A stretch of DNA of 64,000 nucleotides from Paenarthrobacter ureafaciens (lineage in GTDB: Bacteria; Actinomycetota; Actinomycetes; Actinomycetales; Micrococcaceae), in the NCBI RefSeq assembly GCF_004028095.1, contig NZ_SBHM01000007.1:806001-870000 (forward strand), in the 5' to 3' direction. The notes beneath the pieces are model-generated. The model was not told where the DNA came from. It worked only from the letters and a program-made list of their open reading frames with translations, and made no database searches. Of this stretch, positions 40,001-48,881 are shown one piece after another; within the stretch, counting starts at the first letter, position 1; the number at the start of each line of letters is the position of its first letter. Both the position numbers and the translations under genes were made by a program.

Positions 40001-40533
40001 AGCGCGCCCTTGGTGAACCGCTTCTGCGCGATCCCCTCGATCGCTTCAAGATCCAAAGGCTTGCTGTCGATCACATAGAACCGGCCGACGCTCGATTCGG
40101 TGCCGTTCTTGGGCAGGTCGAACAGTGCGGAAATCGTCACCTTGGTGCCGGCTGCGTTATCAAACGTGAGTGCGACGGCGGACCAGGTGGCACCAGGCCG
40201 CTGGAAGGCACTGGCCGAGCTGTCGCCGACCGCCTTATCACCGACCTTGCCGCGCATGTAGGTGAAGGTGGTCCTCTTGTCCTCCACAGCACCGCCGGAC
40301 CGCTGGGCCGCGGCCTCGTTGGAACGCGGACGGGCATCAAATACTCGGAGCATCGCGTCAAAGAGCGTCGATTTGCCGACGCCGGAATTACCCGTGAGGA
40401 GCGTGCCGTTGCGGTCCACGTGCATGGTGTGGGCGCCATGGAAGGTGCCCCAGTTGACCACCTGGACGAGGGCAAGGCGCATCTGGCCCGGGTTCGTCTG
40501 TTCGCCCAACGGGAGCATGCTTGCGATCGTCAC
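37090..40533 (-). CDS. jetC: SMC-like ATPase of a Wadjet/MksB-type complex (JetC)
   Basis: 1147 residues, the usual JetC/MksB length. Walker [10 protein letters not shown] is at residues 48-56, ABC signature [10 protein letters not shown] at about 1025-1034, Walker B VMMDEAF at about 1060-1066 (E1064 catalytic). Long Glu/Arg/Ala/Leu-rich coiled coils lie between them (about 290-450 and 640-780) with a hinge-like middle part. The GTG start (40533) overlaps the jetB stop by four bases. JetC dimers with JetA and JetB load on DNA and extrude loops; in Wadjet, JetD then cuts small circles. No jetD follows: the next gene is convergent and separated by a terminator. It may therefore work as a condensin rather than as plasmid defence. 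Confidence 0.9.
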   Translation of the reverse strand: MTIASMLPLGEQTNPGQMRLALVQVVNWGTFHGAHTMHVDRNGTLLTGNSGVGKSTLFDAMLRVFDARPRSNEAAAQRSGGAVEDKRTTFTYMRGKVGDKAVGDSSASAFQRPGATWSAVALTFDNAAGTKVTISALFDLPKNGTESSVGRFYVIDSKPLDLEAIEGIAQKRFTKGALESIFPEGQVFDVHKAFAERFRRLLGINSDQALPLLRVIQAGKGLGGSVNTFFRDQVLDAPATLAAADDVVEEFSNLMSIRQRLEDVRQQRDQLAPVPGLNKEYAQALLDANRLRELTGEEFEAYKQQLAVSVHAKTLARFRELAQQKAQELAAERTIRDALAKELRELESDYNNRGGNAISAIEQSLENARVGLKLRQQVEESARKALSDAGLNLEWSAEGWDQAHEQAAARSASLQDDSESLKELRFEAFDAHATKKRELAAAQQELLSLRSRKSLLPPSSIENRAAIAAATGVPEERMPFAGELIDLAEGQEQWRPAAERALRNLATTLLVPGEYFAAVTRYLNDNTIRGALRAVDVSKPLAGGALAVEDVSDGDLLTKLSILTSGANAEAGEWVRERIAVDFAYPCVEDPDELASLDKGLSLGGVVKRNRHTVEKDDRFTSRQDYVLGFDNASKLELVAARVGELENELAKAAELAQSREDSHQGMARQLEALRRVAEDERPWEQVSAAVAGEELARIEQRLADALAAQADLEPLRANIEAVREKHQSSTGAAAVLQSEYKALDHQMTTADGLLDAARLKLEQAPPSSSTVTALEPYFAGAADVTQLYELDNLANSVRNKLLDELHVAESRGQATAERLTRIFEAFVREWGSAISADHGTSIGAAGDFEARYHAIVSDGLPAQEAEFRLFFNQRTHESFSTLLHLLDEERRSITSRILPLNGILSQVNFHEGSYLELDIKQTLPATAKQFKDAIQNALKAKHARPSRGAAPSEVDEDAELTARYKSLETLVKRLGSQTPEDRRWRSEVLDVRGHLFIQCKEHREVAGASGRKKTEVFMHADTGSMSGGERQRFTAFIMAAALSYQLGIAEQGFTTYGTVMMDEAFVLASEEFAGAGIKALHEFGFQLLLAAPENVIDLSRHLGSVTEILRDKRTNRSGVLTAPVISGRGEPGAWRSEANPVDIVLR

Positions 40534-41411
40534 TTCGTGGTCCCTTCGGCGTCGGTTGAGTCCGCGGCGGAACTCACCGCAGCGGGTCCGTCGTCATCCG
40601 TGTCGTCGTCCATGTCGTCATCTGAGGGGCTGGTTTGATGTGAATCGGGGTCCAAGTCAAGCAGCGGTTCGGTGCCGGATTCGTCGGCTGCTACTGCCAC
40701 CAGGGCTTCGATGTGGGCCGGAATGTCGCCGATGTTTTCGAAGGGGAGGGCCAGCGGGAGTGCGTTGCTGATGGTGTAGGTGTCGTCCAGGGGGGTGGCC
40801 AGGAGCAGTTGGCGGGCCAGGAGTTTGGTGATGGTGCGGTTCACGACGTCGGAGTCCCGCAAGGCATCCTGCTGGCCGGCCGGGGTGTAGTTCGCTACCA
40901 GGTCGGAGATCTCCTCGCGCGTTACGGTCGGATCCGTCTGGGCCGTGACATGGCGGTCCAGGAGCAGGCGAAGCCGCAGCAGGACGATGGTTTCCACCCG
41001 GCTGAGGGCGCGCTGTTGGCGGAGGATGCTGGACCGGGAGCTTGCCCCGATGATCTCCGGATCCACCGGGCGCAGGACCGCGATCTTGCGGTCGTGGTCC
41101 AGCTGGAGCGTCAGGAAGAGTTCCGACAACCGGCTCCGAAGGATCAGTTGGTTATCCAGGAGCGTGGTCCAGAGCTTCTCGTCGCGGCCGCCGTCGATGT
41201 ACGGCCCTTTCAGCAGTTTGACCAGGGCGTGGCGGACTTTCATGGGCAGGACGCCGGTATCCCCGGGGAAGAGAGCTGCACCGTCAACGAACGTATCCCT
41301 CGGGGACACACGGAACGGATCCGCGGTGTGCGTCTCCACCTCTTCCCGGCCACCATCCATGGTGGGGTTATCCGTCGCGGCGAGTTCCGTCGTCGTGATT
41401 TCCTCAGTCAT
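40530..41411 (-). CDS. jetB: DUF4194 protein, JetB/MksE-like kite subunit
   Basis: 293 residues from ATG 41411, chosen over ATG 41423 because GAGG lies six bases before it; it overlaps jetA by eight bases. The winged-helix DUF4194 core covers about residues 50-220 ([32 protein letters not shown], then [20 protein letters not shown]). The C-terminal 60 residues are Asp/Ser-rich ([12 protein letters not shown]) and probably disordered. MksE/JetB bridges the kleisin-like JetA to the ATPase heads. The gene order A-B-C is that of Wadjet operons. Confidence 0.88.
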   Translation of the reverse strand: MTEEITTTELAATDNPTMDGGREEVETHTADPFRVSPRDTFVDGAALFPGDTGVLPMKVRHALVKLLKGPYIDGGRDEKLWTTLLDNQLILRSRLSELFLTLQLDHDRKIAVLRPVDPEIIGASSRSSILRQQRALSRVETIVLLRLRLLLDRHVTAQTDPTVTREEISDLVANYTPAGQQDALRDSDVVNRTITKLLARQLLLATPLDDTYTISNALPLALPFENIGDIPAHIEALVAVAADESGTEPLLDLDPDSHQTSPSDDDMDDDTDDDGPAAVSSAADSTDAEGTTK

Positions 41412-42861
41412 CAGAATCCTCATTCAGCGTGACGACGGGCAGATATGCCGTGCGGATGCTGCCGTCGATTTGTTCGAAGTCGATGTGCTCCCAGGCGGCC
41501 CGGTCAAAGGCGGCGCCGGTCTGCAAGGCCATGGACAGGAGGGAACGGACGGTGTTGATGTGCCGTTCCTCAGCGGGAAGGTTTTCCCACGCCTCGCCCA
41601 GGGTTGCGGACCCTGCCATGGCGGCACGGACGACGTCGGGCCTTGCCTTTCCGGTGCGGGCGGACTTGACGCGGTCCGAGTCGGTGAAAGCGATGGGGTC
41701 CGCCAGACGGGGTGGCGTGGCGAACTCGTCGGGGTCGAAGAGCTTGACCATGGCCAGCGACTCGAAGCCCGCGTTGTAGAGGACGGGCCCGGGGACAAGG
41801 CCCGGACGGTCCCGCTCGTATGGCATGGAACGGATTGCCTGCTCGGCCTCGGCGAGCACCTTGCGGAGCGTGACCGACTGGCGGACATCGTCACTCTGGA
41901 TATACGTGTTGAGGCTTTCCGACAGCTTGCCGTAGATCCGCTGGATCTCGCTGTGCTGCGTCCGGAGCTCGGCGACGAGGTTCTTCAGGGTTTCCCGGTC
42001 CTCGTGGGTGAGATCGTCTGCGAACTGCCTGCTCAGGACCTCGCCGATGGCTGAGCGGAAACGCAATTGCTGCTGCGGGTCTTCGAGGAACGCCGTGAAT
42101 GAACGGAAGGTACGACCCTCGGGGCTCTGCCTCAGCCGCTTGTCCGCTTCGAGCACTTGGGCCATGGTGGCACCCTTGCTGAGCGACTCTTCAATGATCT
42201 GGTTCCGGAGTTCACCCACTAGTTCCTCAATGCGGTCACGCATCTTCTTGTAGTCGGCGGGCAGGCTGGCCGCGAGGTCCAGAATGTTGCCGGCGGCCTC
42301 CACCGCTTCCTCATCGTCCAGGAGCCCGTCGAATTCACCGGAACTGATGTCCTCCACCAGTTGTTGACGCTCCTGGATCTCCTCCTCGAGGGCTTCAAGG
42401 CGGGCGCTCTGGTCCGGGTTGGTCTCGTTGGCGAGTTTCTCCACATCGCCGAGCAGGGTGCCCAGCCGGGAGCCGTTGAGCGTTGAGCGTTCACTGGACA
42501 GGCTGTCGAGGAAGGCGAGCACGCGGGCTGCGGCTTCGGTGACTTCGTAGACGATCTGGCCGGACTGGTTACGACGGGTGAGGAACTGTTTTCGGGTCCA
42601 CTCGTCGCCGAAAGCTTTGCCGTTCAGCTGCCCGCCGAGCGCTGGGTCCTGGCGGCGGAGCTGCTCAAGGAAAGCGTCGACGTCGGCATGGAACTCTTCG
42701 AGCGGAAGCTGCGGCCGGGTGCGGGTGAAGGAGGCTTGGAGCACCGCGATGACCCACGGCGCCGAACGCGTCAACGTCCAGGCCGGCCCTTTGGTGAGCT
42801 GTTCGAGGTCCCTCAGCCGGGCACTGATGGCGTCGGCGGAGGACATGGCTGAACGGGACAA
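41404..42861 (-). CDS. jetA: DUF3375 protein, JetA/MksF-like kleisin subunit
   Basis: 485 residues from TTG 42861, which has AAGGAG five bases upstream; the next in-frame ATG (42846) lacks a ribosome site. DUF3375 landmarks: an N-terminal winged helix (residues about 20-115), then a Glu/Leu/Gln-rich helical coil (about 140-300), and a C-terminal part from about 330. The C-terminus [16 protein letters not shown] is typical. JetA/MksF is the kleisin that closes the ATPase ring. It is first in the operon; repeat copy B lies 78 bp upstream. Confidence 0.88.
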   Translation of the reverse strand: MSRSAMSSADAISARLRDLEQLTKGPAWTLTRSAPWVIAVLQASFTRTRPQLPLEEFHADVDAFLEQLRRQDPALGGQLNGKAFGDEWTRKQFLTRRNQSGQIVYEVTEAAARVLAFLDSLSSERSTLNGSRLGTLLGDVEKLANETNPDQSARLEALEEEIQERQQLVEDISSGEFDGLLDDEEAVEAAGNILDLAASLPADYKKMRDRIEELVGELRNQIIEESLSKGATMAQVLEADKRLRQSPEGRTFRSFTAFLEDPQQQLRFRSAIGEVLSRQFADDLTHEDRETLKNLVAELRTQHSEIQRIYGKLSESLNTYIQSDDVRQSVTLRKVLAEAEQAIRSMPYERDRPGLVPGPVLYNAGFESLAMVKLFDPDEFATPPRLADPIAFTDSDRVKSARTGKARPDVVRAAMAGSATLGEAWENLPAEERHINTVRSLLSMALQTGAAFDRAAWEHIDFEQIDGSIRTAYLPVVTLNEDSDD

Positions 42862-43216
42862 CTACTCTCCTTCAGCTGCTGCGAAACCTGGCTGGCAGCG
42901 AAAACTGCCCCGTACAAGGTTAACGCAGAGCGTCCGCACCCAACTAAGTCGCAGCAGAGCACGTTTAGAACGCTGATAACGCGCACAAGTGCGACTTACT
43001 TGGGGGGGCACCCGGGTGGGCGCGGGGGTGGGGCGCCGGGAGGGCACCCGCGTGCGTGCCGCCGTCGTGCCCTTTCCGTGACCTACCACAGGGTAGGGTT
43101 TCGATCCCGTATCAACACCGTTTCCATGCTGGCCGCGGGCCCCCGCCGCCCCTAAGGTCAGATCATCGACGCCGGCAACGCCGCGTCTACCCACGCACTG
43201 TCGCATAGGGGGAACT
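42862..43216. other. Region without a gene, containing repeat copy B
   Basis: 355 bp between jetA and a small membrane-protein gene. It holds the 66-bp element at 42939-43004, a G-rich stretch (43002-43045), and GTGCCGCCGTCGTG at 43056-43069, which recurs beside repeat copy C at 62859-62872. jetA's promoter should lie in the left part. Confidence 0.7.
42939..43004. repeat. 66-bp double-palindrome element, copy B
   Basis: Same layout and length as copy A: outer arms CCCAACTAAGTCGCA and TGCGACTTACTTGGG pair at 14 of 15 positions, inner arms GAGCACGTT and AACGCGCAC at seven of nine. The outer-arm changes are compensatory relative to copy C (AAGTC...GACTT against AGGTC...GACCT), so pairing rather than sequence is conserved. 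Confidence 0.92.
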
Positions 43217-43519
43217 GTGGATTTCGACTTTACGACGCTGGAAACCGCCACTTACGTGTTCATTGGAACGCTGGCGTTCGCTGCACTTCTGGTCGCTTTC
43301 ATCGCGGCGGCGGCAATAGCAACAATTGTTCTCATCGGCGTCATGGGCATGGCCTGGTATGCCATCAAGGCTGTCCTTGGCGGACTGGTCCATGGCATCA
43401 ACTTCGCCTGGGACCGGCTGGTCCACCATGCCGGCCAGGTGGACATCCCGGCCGAATTCCAGCCGCAGGTATCCACTGGTACGGGTAGCTACCCGCGGGT
43501 AGCATTGAGGGACAGCTGA
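43217..43519 (+). CDS. Small membrane protein, unknown function
   Basis: 100 residues from GTG 43217, with AGGGGG five bases before it. Two adjacent hydrophobic stretches (residues about 12-55) contain FIGTLAFAALLVAFIAAAAI and IVLIGVMGMAWYAI. An amphipathic segment and a polar tail end the protein. I recognise no family. The acyl-CoA dehydrogenase gene follows after 62 bp on the same strand. Confidence 0.75.
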   Translation: MDFDFTTLETATYVFIGTLAFAALLVAFIAAAAIATIVLIGVMGMAWYAIKAVLGGLVHGINFAWDRLVHHAGQVDIPAEFQPQVSTGTGSYPRVALRDS

Positions 43520-43581
43520 AGGGTTCGCACCCGAGGCGGACCCTGGCTCCATCCGGCACAACCGGTTAGAGGAGTTATCCC

Positions 43582-45546
43582 ATGACGTCCGCCACTGACA
43601 ACAGTCTCTCCGCAGCAAGCGTCAACGCCTCCGCAGAGGAGGCCCGTGCCGTCGCCGAAGCCGCGCGGGAAACCGAATGGAACCGTCCCAGCTTCGCCAA
43701 GGGCCTGTACCTGGGCAGCTTCGACCTCAGCCTGATCCACCCCTGGCCCGAGGTCAAGGCAGAGGATGTTGAGCGCGGCGAAGAGTTCATGGCCGAGCTC
43801 GAGGCCTTCTGCAGGACCATGTCCGGACGCGTGATCGAACGCGACGCGAAGATCCCGGACGAATACCTCACAGGACTGGCCGAGCTGGGCGTCTTCGGCA
43901 TGAAGATCCCGCGTGAGTACGGCGGCCTGGGATTGTCGCTGGTTTACTACGGCCGCGCTTTGGCCTTGGTGGGTTCGGTCCATCCCAGCTTGGGCGCCCT
44001 GATCTCCGCCCATCAGTCAATCGGCGTCCCCGAGCCCGTGAAGGTCTTCGGCACGGACGAGCAGAAGCGCGAGTACCTGCCCCGATGCGCCGCGGGCGCG
44101 ATTACCGCTTTCCTGTTAACAGAGCCCGACGTCGGCAGCGACCCCGCGCGCATGGGCGCCACCGCGGTCCTGTCCGACGACGGCGGGTCTTACGTTGTGG
44201 ACGGCGTGAAGCTCTGGACCACCAACGGCGTGATAGCCGAGCTCGTTGTGGTCATGGCCCGCGTCCCTGAACATACGGATGCGGACGGCACCACCCACAA
44301 GGGCGGCATCTCCGCGTTCGTCGTGGAGATGGATTCTCCTGGAATCACCGTGGAGAACCGGAACGCCTTCATGGGCCTGCGCGGGATCGAGAACGGCGTC
44401 ACCCGCTTCCACCAGGTACGTGTCCCGGCGGCCAACAGACTGGGGCGCGAAGGCCAGGGTTTGAAGATTGCCCTGACCACCCTCAACACGGGCCGCCTCT
44501 CCATCCCCGGCCTGTGCGTTGCTGCCGGAAAGTGGAGCCTGAAGATTGCCCGCGAGTGGTCCAACGCCCGCACCCAGTGGGGCCGCCCGGTGGGACAGCA
44601 CGAGGCCGTCAGCAAAAAGATCGCCTTCATCGCCGCCACGACCTTCGCTTTGGAGGCAGTCTTCGAGCTGTCCGCCGAAATGGCCGACGCCGGCGCCCGG
44701 GATATCCGGATCGAAGCCGCACTGGCCAAGTTGTGGTCGACGGAGCTGAGCTGCAGGATTGCCGACGAACTCGTACAAATCCGCGGCGGCCGAGGGTTTG
44801 AAACCGCCGACTCCCTGGAGGCCCGCGGCGAGCGCGCGGTGGCAGCGGAGCAGCTCCTCCGTGACCTGAGGATCAACCGCATCTTCGAGGGTTCCAGCGA
44901 GATCATGAAGCTCCTCATCGCCCGCGAGGCCGTGGACGCGCACCTCGCGGCAGCGGGCGACCTCGCCTCGCTGGATGCGAGCCTGCAGGACAAAGCGAAG
45001 GCCGCCGTCGGGGCTTCCGGTTTCTACGCGCGCTGGCTGCCGAAGCTGGTGGCCGGGGCGGGAATGGACCCGAGGTCCTACTCGGACTTTGGGCGGCTGG
45101 GCAAGCAACTGCGTTTCGTGGAGCGTTCGTCCCGCCGGCTGGCACGGCAGACCTTCTACGGCATGGGCCGTTGGCAGGCGAAGCTCGAGCACAAACAAGC
45201 GTTCCTTGGCAGGATCGTGGACATCGGAGCCGAGCTGTTCGCGATGGCCGCGTGTTGCTCGCGGGCTGAGAACCTGCTGCACACCCGGCCCGAGCATGCC
45301 GCAGCAGCTTTTGAACTGGCAGAGGCCTACTGCGAACAGGCCCGCGTGCGGGTGGACGAATACTTCGACCAGCTCTGGCGCAACACCGACGACGCCGACC
45401 GCGACCTTTCGCGCAAGGTCCTCGCCGGGGATTACGCCTGGCTTGAGGCCGGCATCCTGGACCAGTCCGAAGGAACAGGGCCGTGGATCGCCGACGCCTC
45501 CCCCGGCCCCTCAGCCAAGGAGAGCCTGCACCGCAAGTACAGGTAG
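43582..45546 (+). CDS. Acyl-CoA dehydrogenase with C-terminal extension
   Basis: 654 residues from ATG 43582 after GAGGAG. The N-terminal helical domain has GVFGMKIPREYGGLGLS; the FAD-binding middle domain has AITAFLLTEPDVGSDPARM and VDGVKLWTTNGVIA; the C-terminal helical domain includes QWGRPVGQHEAVSKKIAF and GGRGFETADSL...LRDLRINRIFEGSSEIM. About 170 further residues follow, as in VLCAD/ACAD9-type enzymes. It oxidises acyl-CoA thioesters to 2-enoyl-CoA, passing electrons to ETF. Chain-length preference is unknown. It is a stand-alone gene. Confidence 0.93.
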   Translation: MTSATDNSLSAASVNASAEEARAVAEAARETEWNRPSFAKGLYLGSFDLSLIHPWPEVKAEDVERGEEFMAELEAFCRTMSGRVIERDAKIPDEYLTGLAELGVFGMKIPREYGGLGLSLVYYGRALALVGSVHPSLGALISAHQSIGVPEPVKVFGTDEQKREYLPRCAAGAITAFLLTEPDVGSDPARMGATAVLSDDGGSYVVDGVKLWTTNGVIAELVVVMARVPEHTDADGTTHKGGISAFVVEMDSPGITVENRNAFMGLRGIENGVTRFHQVRVPAANRLGREGQGLKIALTTLNTGRLSIPGLCVAAGKWSLKIAREWSNARTQWGRPVGQHEAVSKKIAFIAATTFALEAVFELSAEMADAGARDIRIEAALAKLWSTELSCRIADELVQIRGGRGFETADSLEARGERAVAAEQLLRDLRINRIFEGSSEIMKLLIAREAVDAHLAAAGDLASLDASLQDKAKAAVGASGFYARWLPKLVAGAGMDPRSYSDFGRLGKQLRFVERSSRRLARQTFYGMGRWQAKLEHKQAFLGRIVDIGAELFAMAACCSRAENLLHTRPEHAAAAFELAEAYCEQARVRVDEYFDQLWRNTDDADRDLSRKVLAGDYAWLEAGILDQSEGTGPWIADASPGPSAKESLHRKYR

Positions 45547-45558
45547 CTTTCCTGTGCG

Positions 45559-45963
45559 TTAGCGGACGTCGCCGTCCACGTAGTACCAACGCTTGTCCTC
45601 ACGCACAAAACGGCTGAGTTCGCGCTGGACTCCGCGTTCGCCGTCGTGCCTGTAGTGGGCTGCGAACTCCACCGTGCCCCGCGCGTCCAAAGGTCCGCCG
45701 GCCGTGGTTCCGAGAATGTCCAACCGCCGCCATTCCATGTCCGGATCCAGGTCCATGGTGTCCGGCCGCGTGCTCGAATGCCACGTGCGCAGAAGGTATT
45801 CGGGGTCCAAAACGACGAAGGCCGAATACCGCGAGCGCATGAGCTGTTCGGCAGTTGGCGCGTCGGCTTCCGAGCGGTGGAAACGGCCACAGCACTGGTC
45901 GTATGGATCCCCGGACAGGCACGGGCAAGCGCCGTTGCGGAGACGGGTGAGATCAGGCGTCAA
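45559..45963 (-). CDS. YchJ family protein
   Basis: 134 residues from TTG 45963 after AAAGGGG; no in-frame ATG exists near, and the long upstream frame lacks homology. The N-terminal SEC-C-like zinc motif is GACPCLSGDPYDQCCGRFH, followed by PTAEQLMRSRYSAFVVLDPEYLLRTWH, then a cystatin-like NTF2-type region ending WYYVDGDV. This matches E. coli YchJ/UPF0225. Its function is unknown; the zinc motif resembles the SecA C-terminus. Confidence 0.87.
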   Translation of the reverse strand: MTPDLTRLRNGACPCLSGDPYDQCCGRFHRSEADAPTAEQLMRSRYSAFVVLDPEYLLRTWHSSTRPDTMDLDPDMEWRRLDILGTTAGGPLDARGTVEFAAHYRHDGERGVQRELSRFVREDKRWYYVDGDVR

Positions 45964-46145
45964 AATGCCCCTTTCCGAGGCCGTAAATGAGAGCTGCGCA
46001 ACATATTTCCCACGCCGTATAACAGCTTTGAAACAACCCCGCAGGAGTGCTGAGCCGGGCGTGATTCCGTCGGTGCCGGACCGTAGGCTAGATGTGCAAG
46101 CGGGGGAGACCGCGGGCATCAAAACGCAAAGCCAGGGGAGGCTAC

Positions 46146-47003
46146 GTGGAGGATCCGACAACGCTCGCCATCAACCTGACCTACCTGGGGACGTTGGGGA
46201 TGGCAGTCCTCATGTTCCTGGGTCTGGTATTCGTCATCATCATCACGCTTGTGGTGGCCGGTATCGGGCGTCTGCTGTCGATCATCATCCTTGCGCTTTT
46301 CGGCATCTTCCCCAAGAAGGAAACGACGCCGATCGTCCACCTCCCCCAGCGGCCGGAGGACTCCTCCGCCCCGGTTGGTTCCGGCGTCCTGCCTGCTGCT
46401 GGCGCTCCGCTGAACGAGCCCGCGTCCGGCCATGTGGCCGCCGTTGCCGCAGCCGCTGTTGCCGCTCCCCCCGTACCTTCCGCACCCCCGGTAGTGGTTG
46501 AAACGCCACCTGCCCCGGCCCAACCGAAGCGGGACCTCCTTGGAGAAGCCCGACGCCGGGTCGCGGGGGCGGCTGCCTCCGTCAAGGACGGCACGTGGAA
46601 GTCCAGGATGGACACCCAGACCAACCACCATCCCCTCGTCGTGGCCGCAGCCAAGGAACCGCCCGTCCTGGCGAAGGGCTGGGCCGAGGCCGTGGCTGAA
46701 GCTGACCAGCGGGCGGCTGCCCGGGCCAAGGCTGAACAGCCCCCGGCCATCAAGGTGACAGTCCGCGAGGTGGGAGAGTCAGGATCGTCGGCCAAACCGT
46801 CGTCGGGAAATGGTCCTTCCCCGGACGCAGGAACAGCGCCCGGGCCGGCAGACCCTGCCAAGAAGGCTGAACCCGCAAAACCAGTCCAACCGGCCGCACT
46901 CAAGCCCCTTGCCAACAAGCAGGGGCCCAAGAACACCGCCAAAGGGAAGTCCCCGGGCCAAGTGCGCAAGGGTTCCTTGAGCGGTGCCAGCCGCAACTCC
47001 TAG
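46146..47003 (+). CDS. Membrane-anchored protein with Ala/Pro-rich tail
   Basis: 285 residues from GTG 46146, with AGGGGAGG just before. One long or two close hydrophobic helices cover residues 8-55 (LGMAVLMFLGLVFVIIITLV, LLSIIILALFGIF). A cytoplasmic or external tail rich in Ala, Pro and Lys makes up the rest. Its last 60 residues are strongly basic (KSPGQVRKGSLSGASRNS). No family is recognised. An 18-residue upstream extension in the same frame has no ribosome site. Confidence 0.75.
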   Translation: MEDPTTLAINLTYLGTLGMAVLMFLGLVFVIIITLVVAGIGRLLSIIILALFGIFPKKETTPIVHLPQRPEDSSAPVGSGVLPAAGAPLNEPASGHVAAVAAAAVAAPPVPSAPPVVVETPPAPAQPKRDLLGEARRRVAGAAASVKDGTWKSRMDTQTNHHPLVVAAAKEPPVLAKGWAEAVAEADQRAAARAKAEQPPAIKVTVREVGESGSSAKPSSGNGPSPDAGTAPGPADPAKKAEPAKPVQPAALKPLANKQGPKNTAKGKSPGQVRKGSLSGASRNS

Positions 47004-47009
47004 GCGGGG

Positions 47010-47501
47010 TCAGGCCGCCAGCTGGCGGAACGATGCCCCGTGGTAGATGAGTGGCTCGGAATCATGGTTGACGGTGGTGGACTTGACCTCAAGGACCACG
47101 ATCGCGTGATCCCCCGCCGGAATCTCTGACACGACTTCGCACTCGAAACCCAGCACGGCACCGTCGATCAGCACAGCCCCCGAGTCGGTGACGCTGTGGG
47201 CCACGCCGTCAAAACGGTCGCGGGTCTTGGAGGAAAGCTGGAGGCACGCGGCTTCCTGCCCCTCGGCAAGCACGGATACACCGAGCCGGGCTGCCTGCCG
47301 AAGCCTGGGCCACGTGGTGGAGGAGTTCTGCACGGCAAACATCACCAGCGGAGGCTCCAAGGAAACGCCAACTGTAAAGGACGATGCCACCAAGGCCTCG
47401 GGCGTGAAGTCGACCATTGCACTGAACGCAGCCACACCGGACGGGAACCGGGCAAAGGCAGCCTTGATCGCTGCTGTTTCATCCACCGTTGTCCGTGTCA
47501 T
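47010..47501 (-). CDS. Flavin reductase family protein
   Basis: 163 residues of the FMN-binding split-barrel type (flavin_reduct). The start region AAFARFPSGVAAFSAM is followed by ASSFTVGVSLEPPLVMFAVQNSSTTWPRL, then LGVSVLAEGQEAACLQLS, the FMN-binding core; GDHAIVVLEV near the end carries the conserved His. Such proteins supply reduced FMN to two-component monooxygenases, so it could serve the LLM enzymes at 5-7.6 kb, although it is 40 kb away. Translation starts at ATG 47501, divergent from an aldo/keto reductase. Confidence 0.9.
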   Translation of the reverse strand: MTRTTVDETAAIKAAFARFPSGVAAFSAMVDFTPEALVASSFTVGVSLEPPLVMFAVQNSSTTWPRLRQAARLGVSVLAEGQEAACLQLSSKTRDRFDGVAHSVTDSGAVLIDGAVLGFECEVVSEIPAGDHAIVVLEVKSTTVNHDSEPLIYHGASFRQLAA

Positions 47502-47744
47502 TTGATCTGTCCCCTTTGCGCGTCGATTGAACCTCTTTCCCCATGATTCATGCGTTCCCGGGAACCTCCACGTTTGTGGATCCGGAAGTCGTTTGTATTG
47601 CCCGGTGTCAAGAAATGTCTCGCAGTAAGGCCCCTTCCGTTACTTCCCAAGACGAAAAACGAAGAAGTTCTACCACTTGCGTTTCTGCGTCCGGCAGCGC
47701 TGTGTAGCCTCGACGGGACACCTCCCCCACCACAGGAAGCCGAC

Positions 47745-48779
47745 ATGAGCCTCAACGAGCTACGGACGCTTGGACGCACCGGCGCCCTGATCAGCCCCCT
47801 CACCCTTGGCACATTGAACTTCGGGACAGGAACCGCCCCCACCGGTCCTGCGGACAGTATCCGCATCATCAAAGCAGCCCTCGATGCCGGGATCACCAGC
47901 ATCGACACCGCGGATATCTACTCCCAGGGCGAGGCCGAAAACGTGGTGGGCCAGGCCATCCACGGCCGTCGCGACGAAGTCTTCCTCGCCACCAAGTTTC
48001 ACGGCCAGATGGGTTCCAATCCGGCCCACGCCGGCAACTCGCGGCGCTGGATCGTCAGGGCAGTGGAAGACAGCCTGCGTCGCTTGGGTACGGACAGGAT
48101 CGACCTTTACCAAGCACATCGCCCGGACTACAACACCGACCTGCTGGAAACCATCACCGCCCTCAACGACCTCATCCGGCAGGGCAAGATCCTTTACTAC
48201 GGCACCTCTGTGTTCAGTCCCGCGCAACTGGTGGAGGCACAGTGGATTGCCAACACCAACCACCTCACGCCCCCAGTCGTGGACCAGGTTCCGTATTCGC
48301 TCCTGGTGCGTGCCAACGAACGGGACGTTTTCCCCATCACCCAGCAGTACGGCGTCGGGGTTTTGAGTTACGGACCGCTCGACGGCGGCTGGCTCGCCGG
48401 CGGGTACCGGGTGGGTGGCGGTCAGCCTGAAAGTTCGCGCTTCTCGGCTGTCCCGGGCCGCTTCGACGTGACCGCGCCCTTCAACCAAGCGAAGCTGCAC
48501 GCGGCCGATGCCTTGGGCCGGGTCGCTGCCCGCTACGGCATCTCCTTGATCCAACTGGCCGTGGCATTCGCCATGAACCACCCCGCGGTCACCAGCGTCA
48601 TCATCGGGCCACGGACCGAGGAGCATCTTACTGATTACCTCAAGGCCGCTGACGTCGTACTCAGCGAAGCCATCCTGGACGAGATCGACGATATTGTTGC
48701 CCCCGCCGTGAACTTCCTCGAGCGGGATGCCGGCACCGTGGCGCCGCACCTGGAGTATCCGGAACTTCGACGCCGGTAG
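47745..48779 (+). CDS. Aldo/keto reductase
   Basis: 344 residues from ATG 47745 (AGGAAG upstream). The catalytic tetrad is visible: Asp and Tyr in SIDTADIYSQGEAE, Lys in LATKFHGQMG, His in DLYQAHRPD. The C-terminal NADPH-binding part has TSVIIGPRTEEHL. It belongs to the AKR branch with YajO/YghZ-like enzymes that reduce aldehydes and ketones with NADPH. It stands in a 243-bp divergent arrangement with the flavin reductase gene. The substrate is unknown. Confidence 0.92.
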   Translation: MSLNELRTLGRTGALISPLTLGTLNFGTGTAPTGPADSIRIIKAALDAGITSIDTADIYSQGEAENVVGQAIHGRRDEVFLATKFHGQMGSNPAHAGNSRRWIVRAVEDSLRRLGTDRIDLYQAHRPDYNTDLLETITALNDLIRQGKILYYGTSVFSPAQLVEAQWIANTNHLTPPVVDQVPYSLLVRANERDVFPITQQYGVGVLSYGPLDGGWLAGGYRVGGGQPESSRFSAVPGRFDVTAPFNQAKLHAADALGRVAARYGISLIQLAVAFAMNHPAVTSVIIGPRTEEHLTDYLKAADVVLSEAILDEIDDIVAPAVNFLERDAGTVAPHLEYPELRRR

Positions 48780-48881
48780 GCCTTGCAACGTCCTATTGAC
48801 GGCGGTTCCGGCGCGGCGTGATCCTTGACCTAAGTGCTGCGGCACATCCGCAGCGTCGGTTCCAGTAGAACGCCGCCCGCC

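Noticed and set aside
37705..40638. A 977-codon open frame on the plus strand opposite jetC
   Set aside because: It mirrors the codon pattern of jetC, has no family motif, and jetC carries intact Walker and signature motifs in its own frame.
37090..42861. Complete Wadjet plasmid-defence system
   Set aside because: jetD, the nuclease subunit, is not encoded next to the three genes, so the defence label is not justified.
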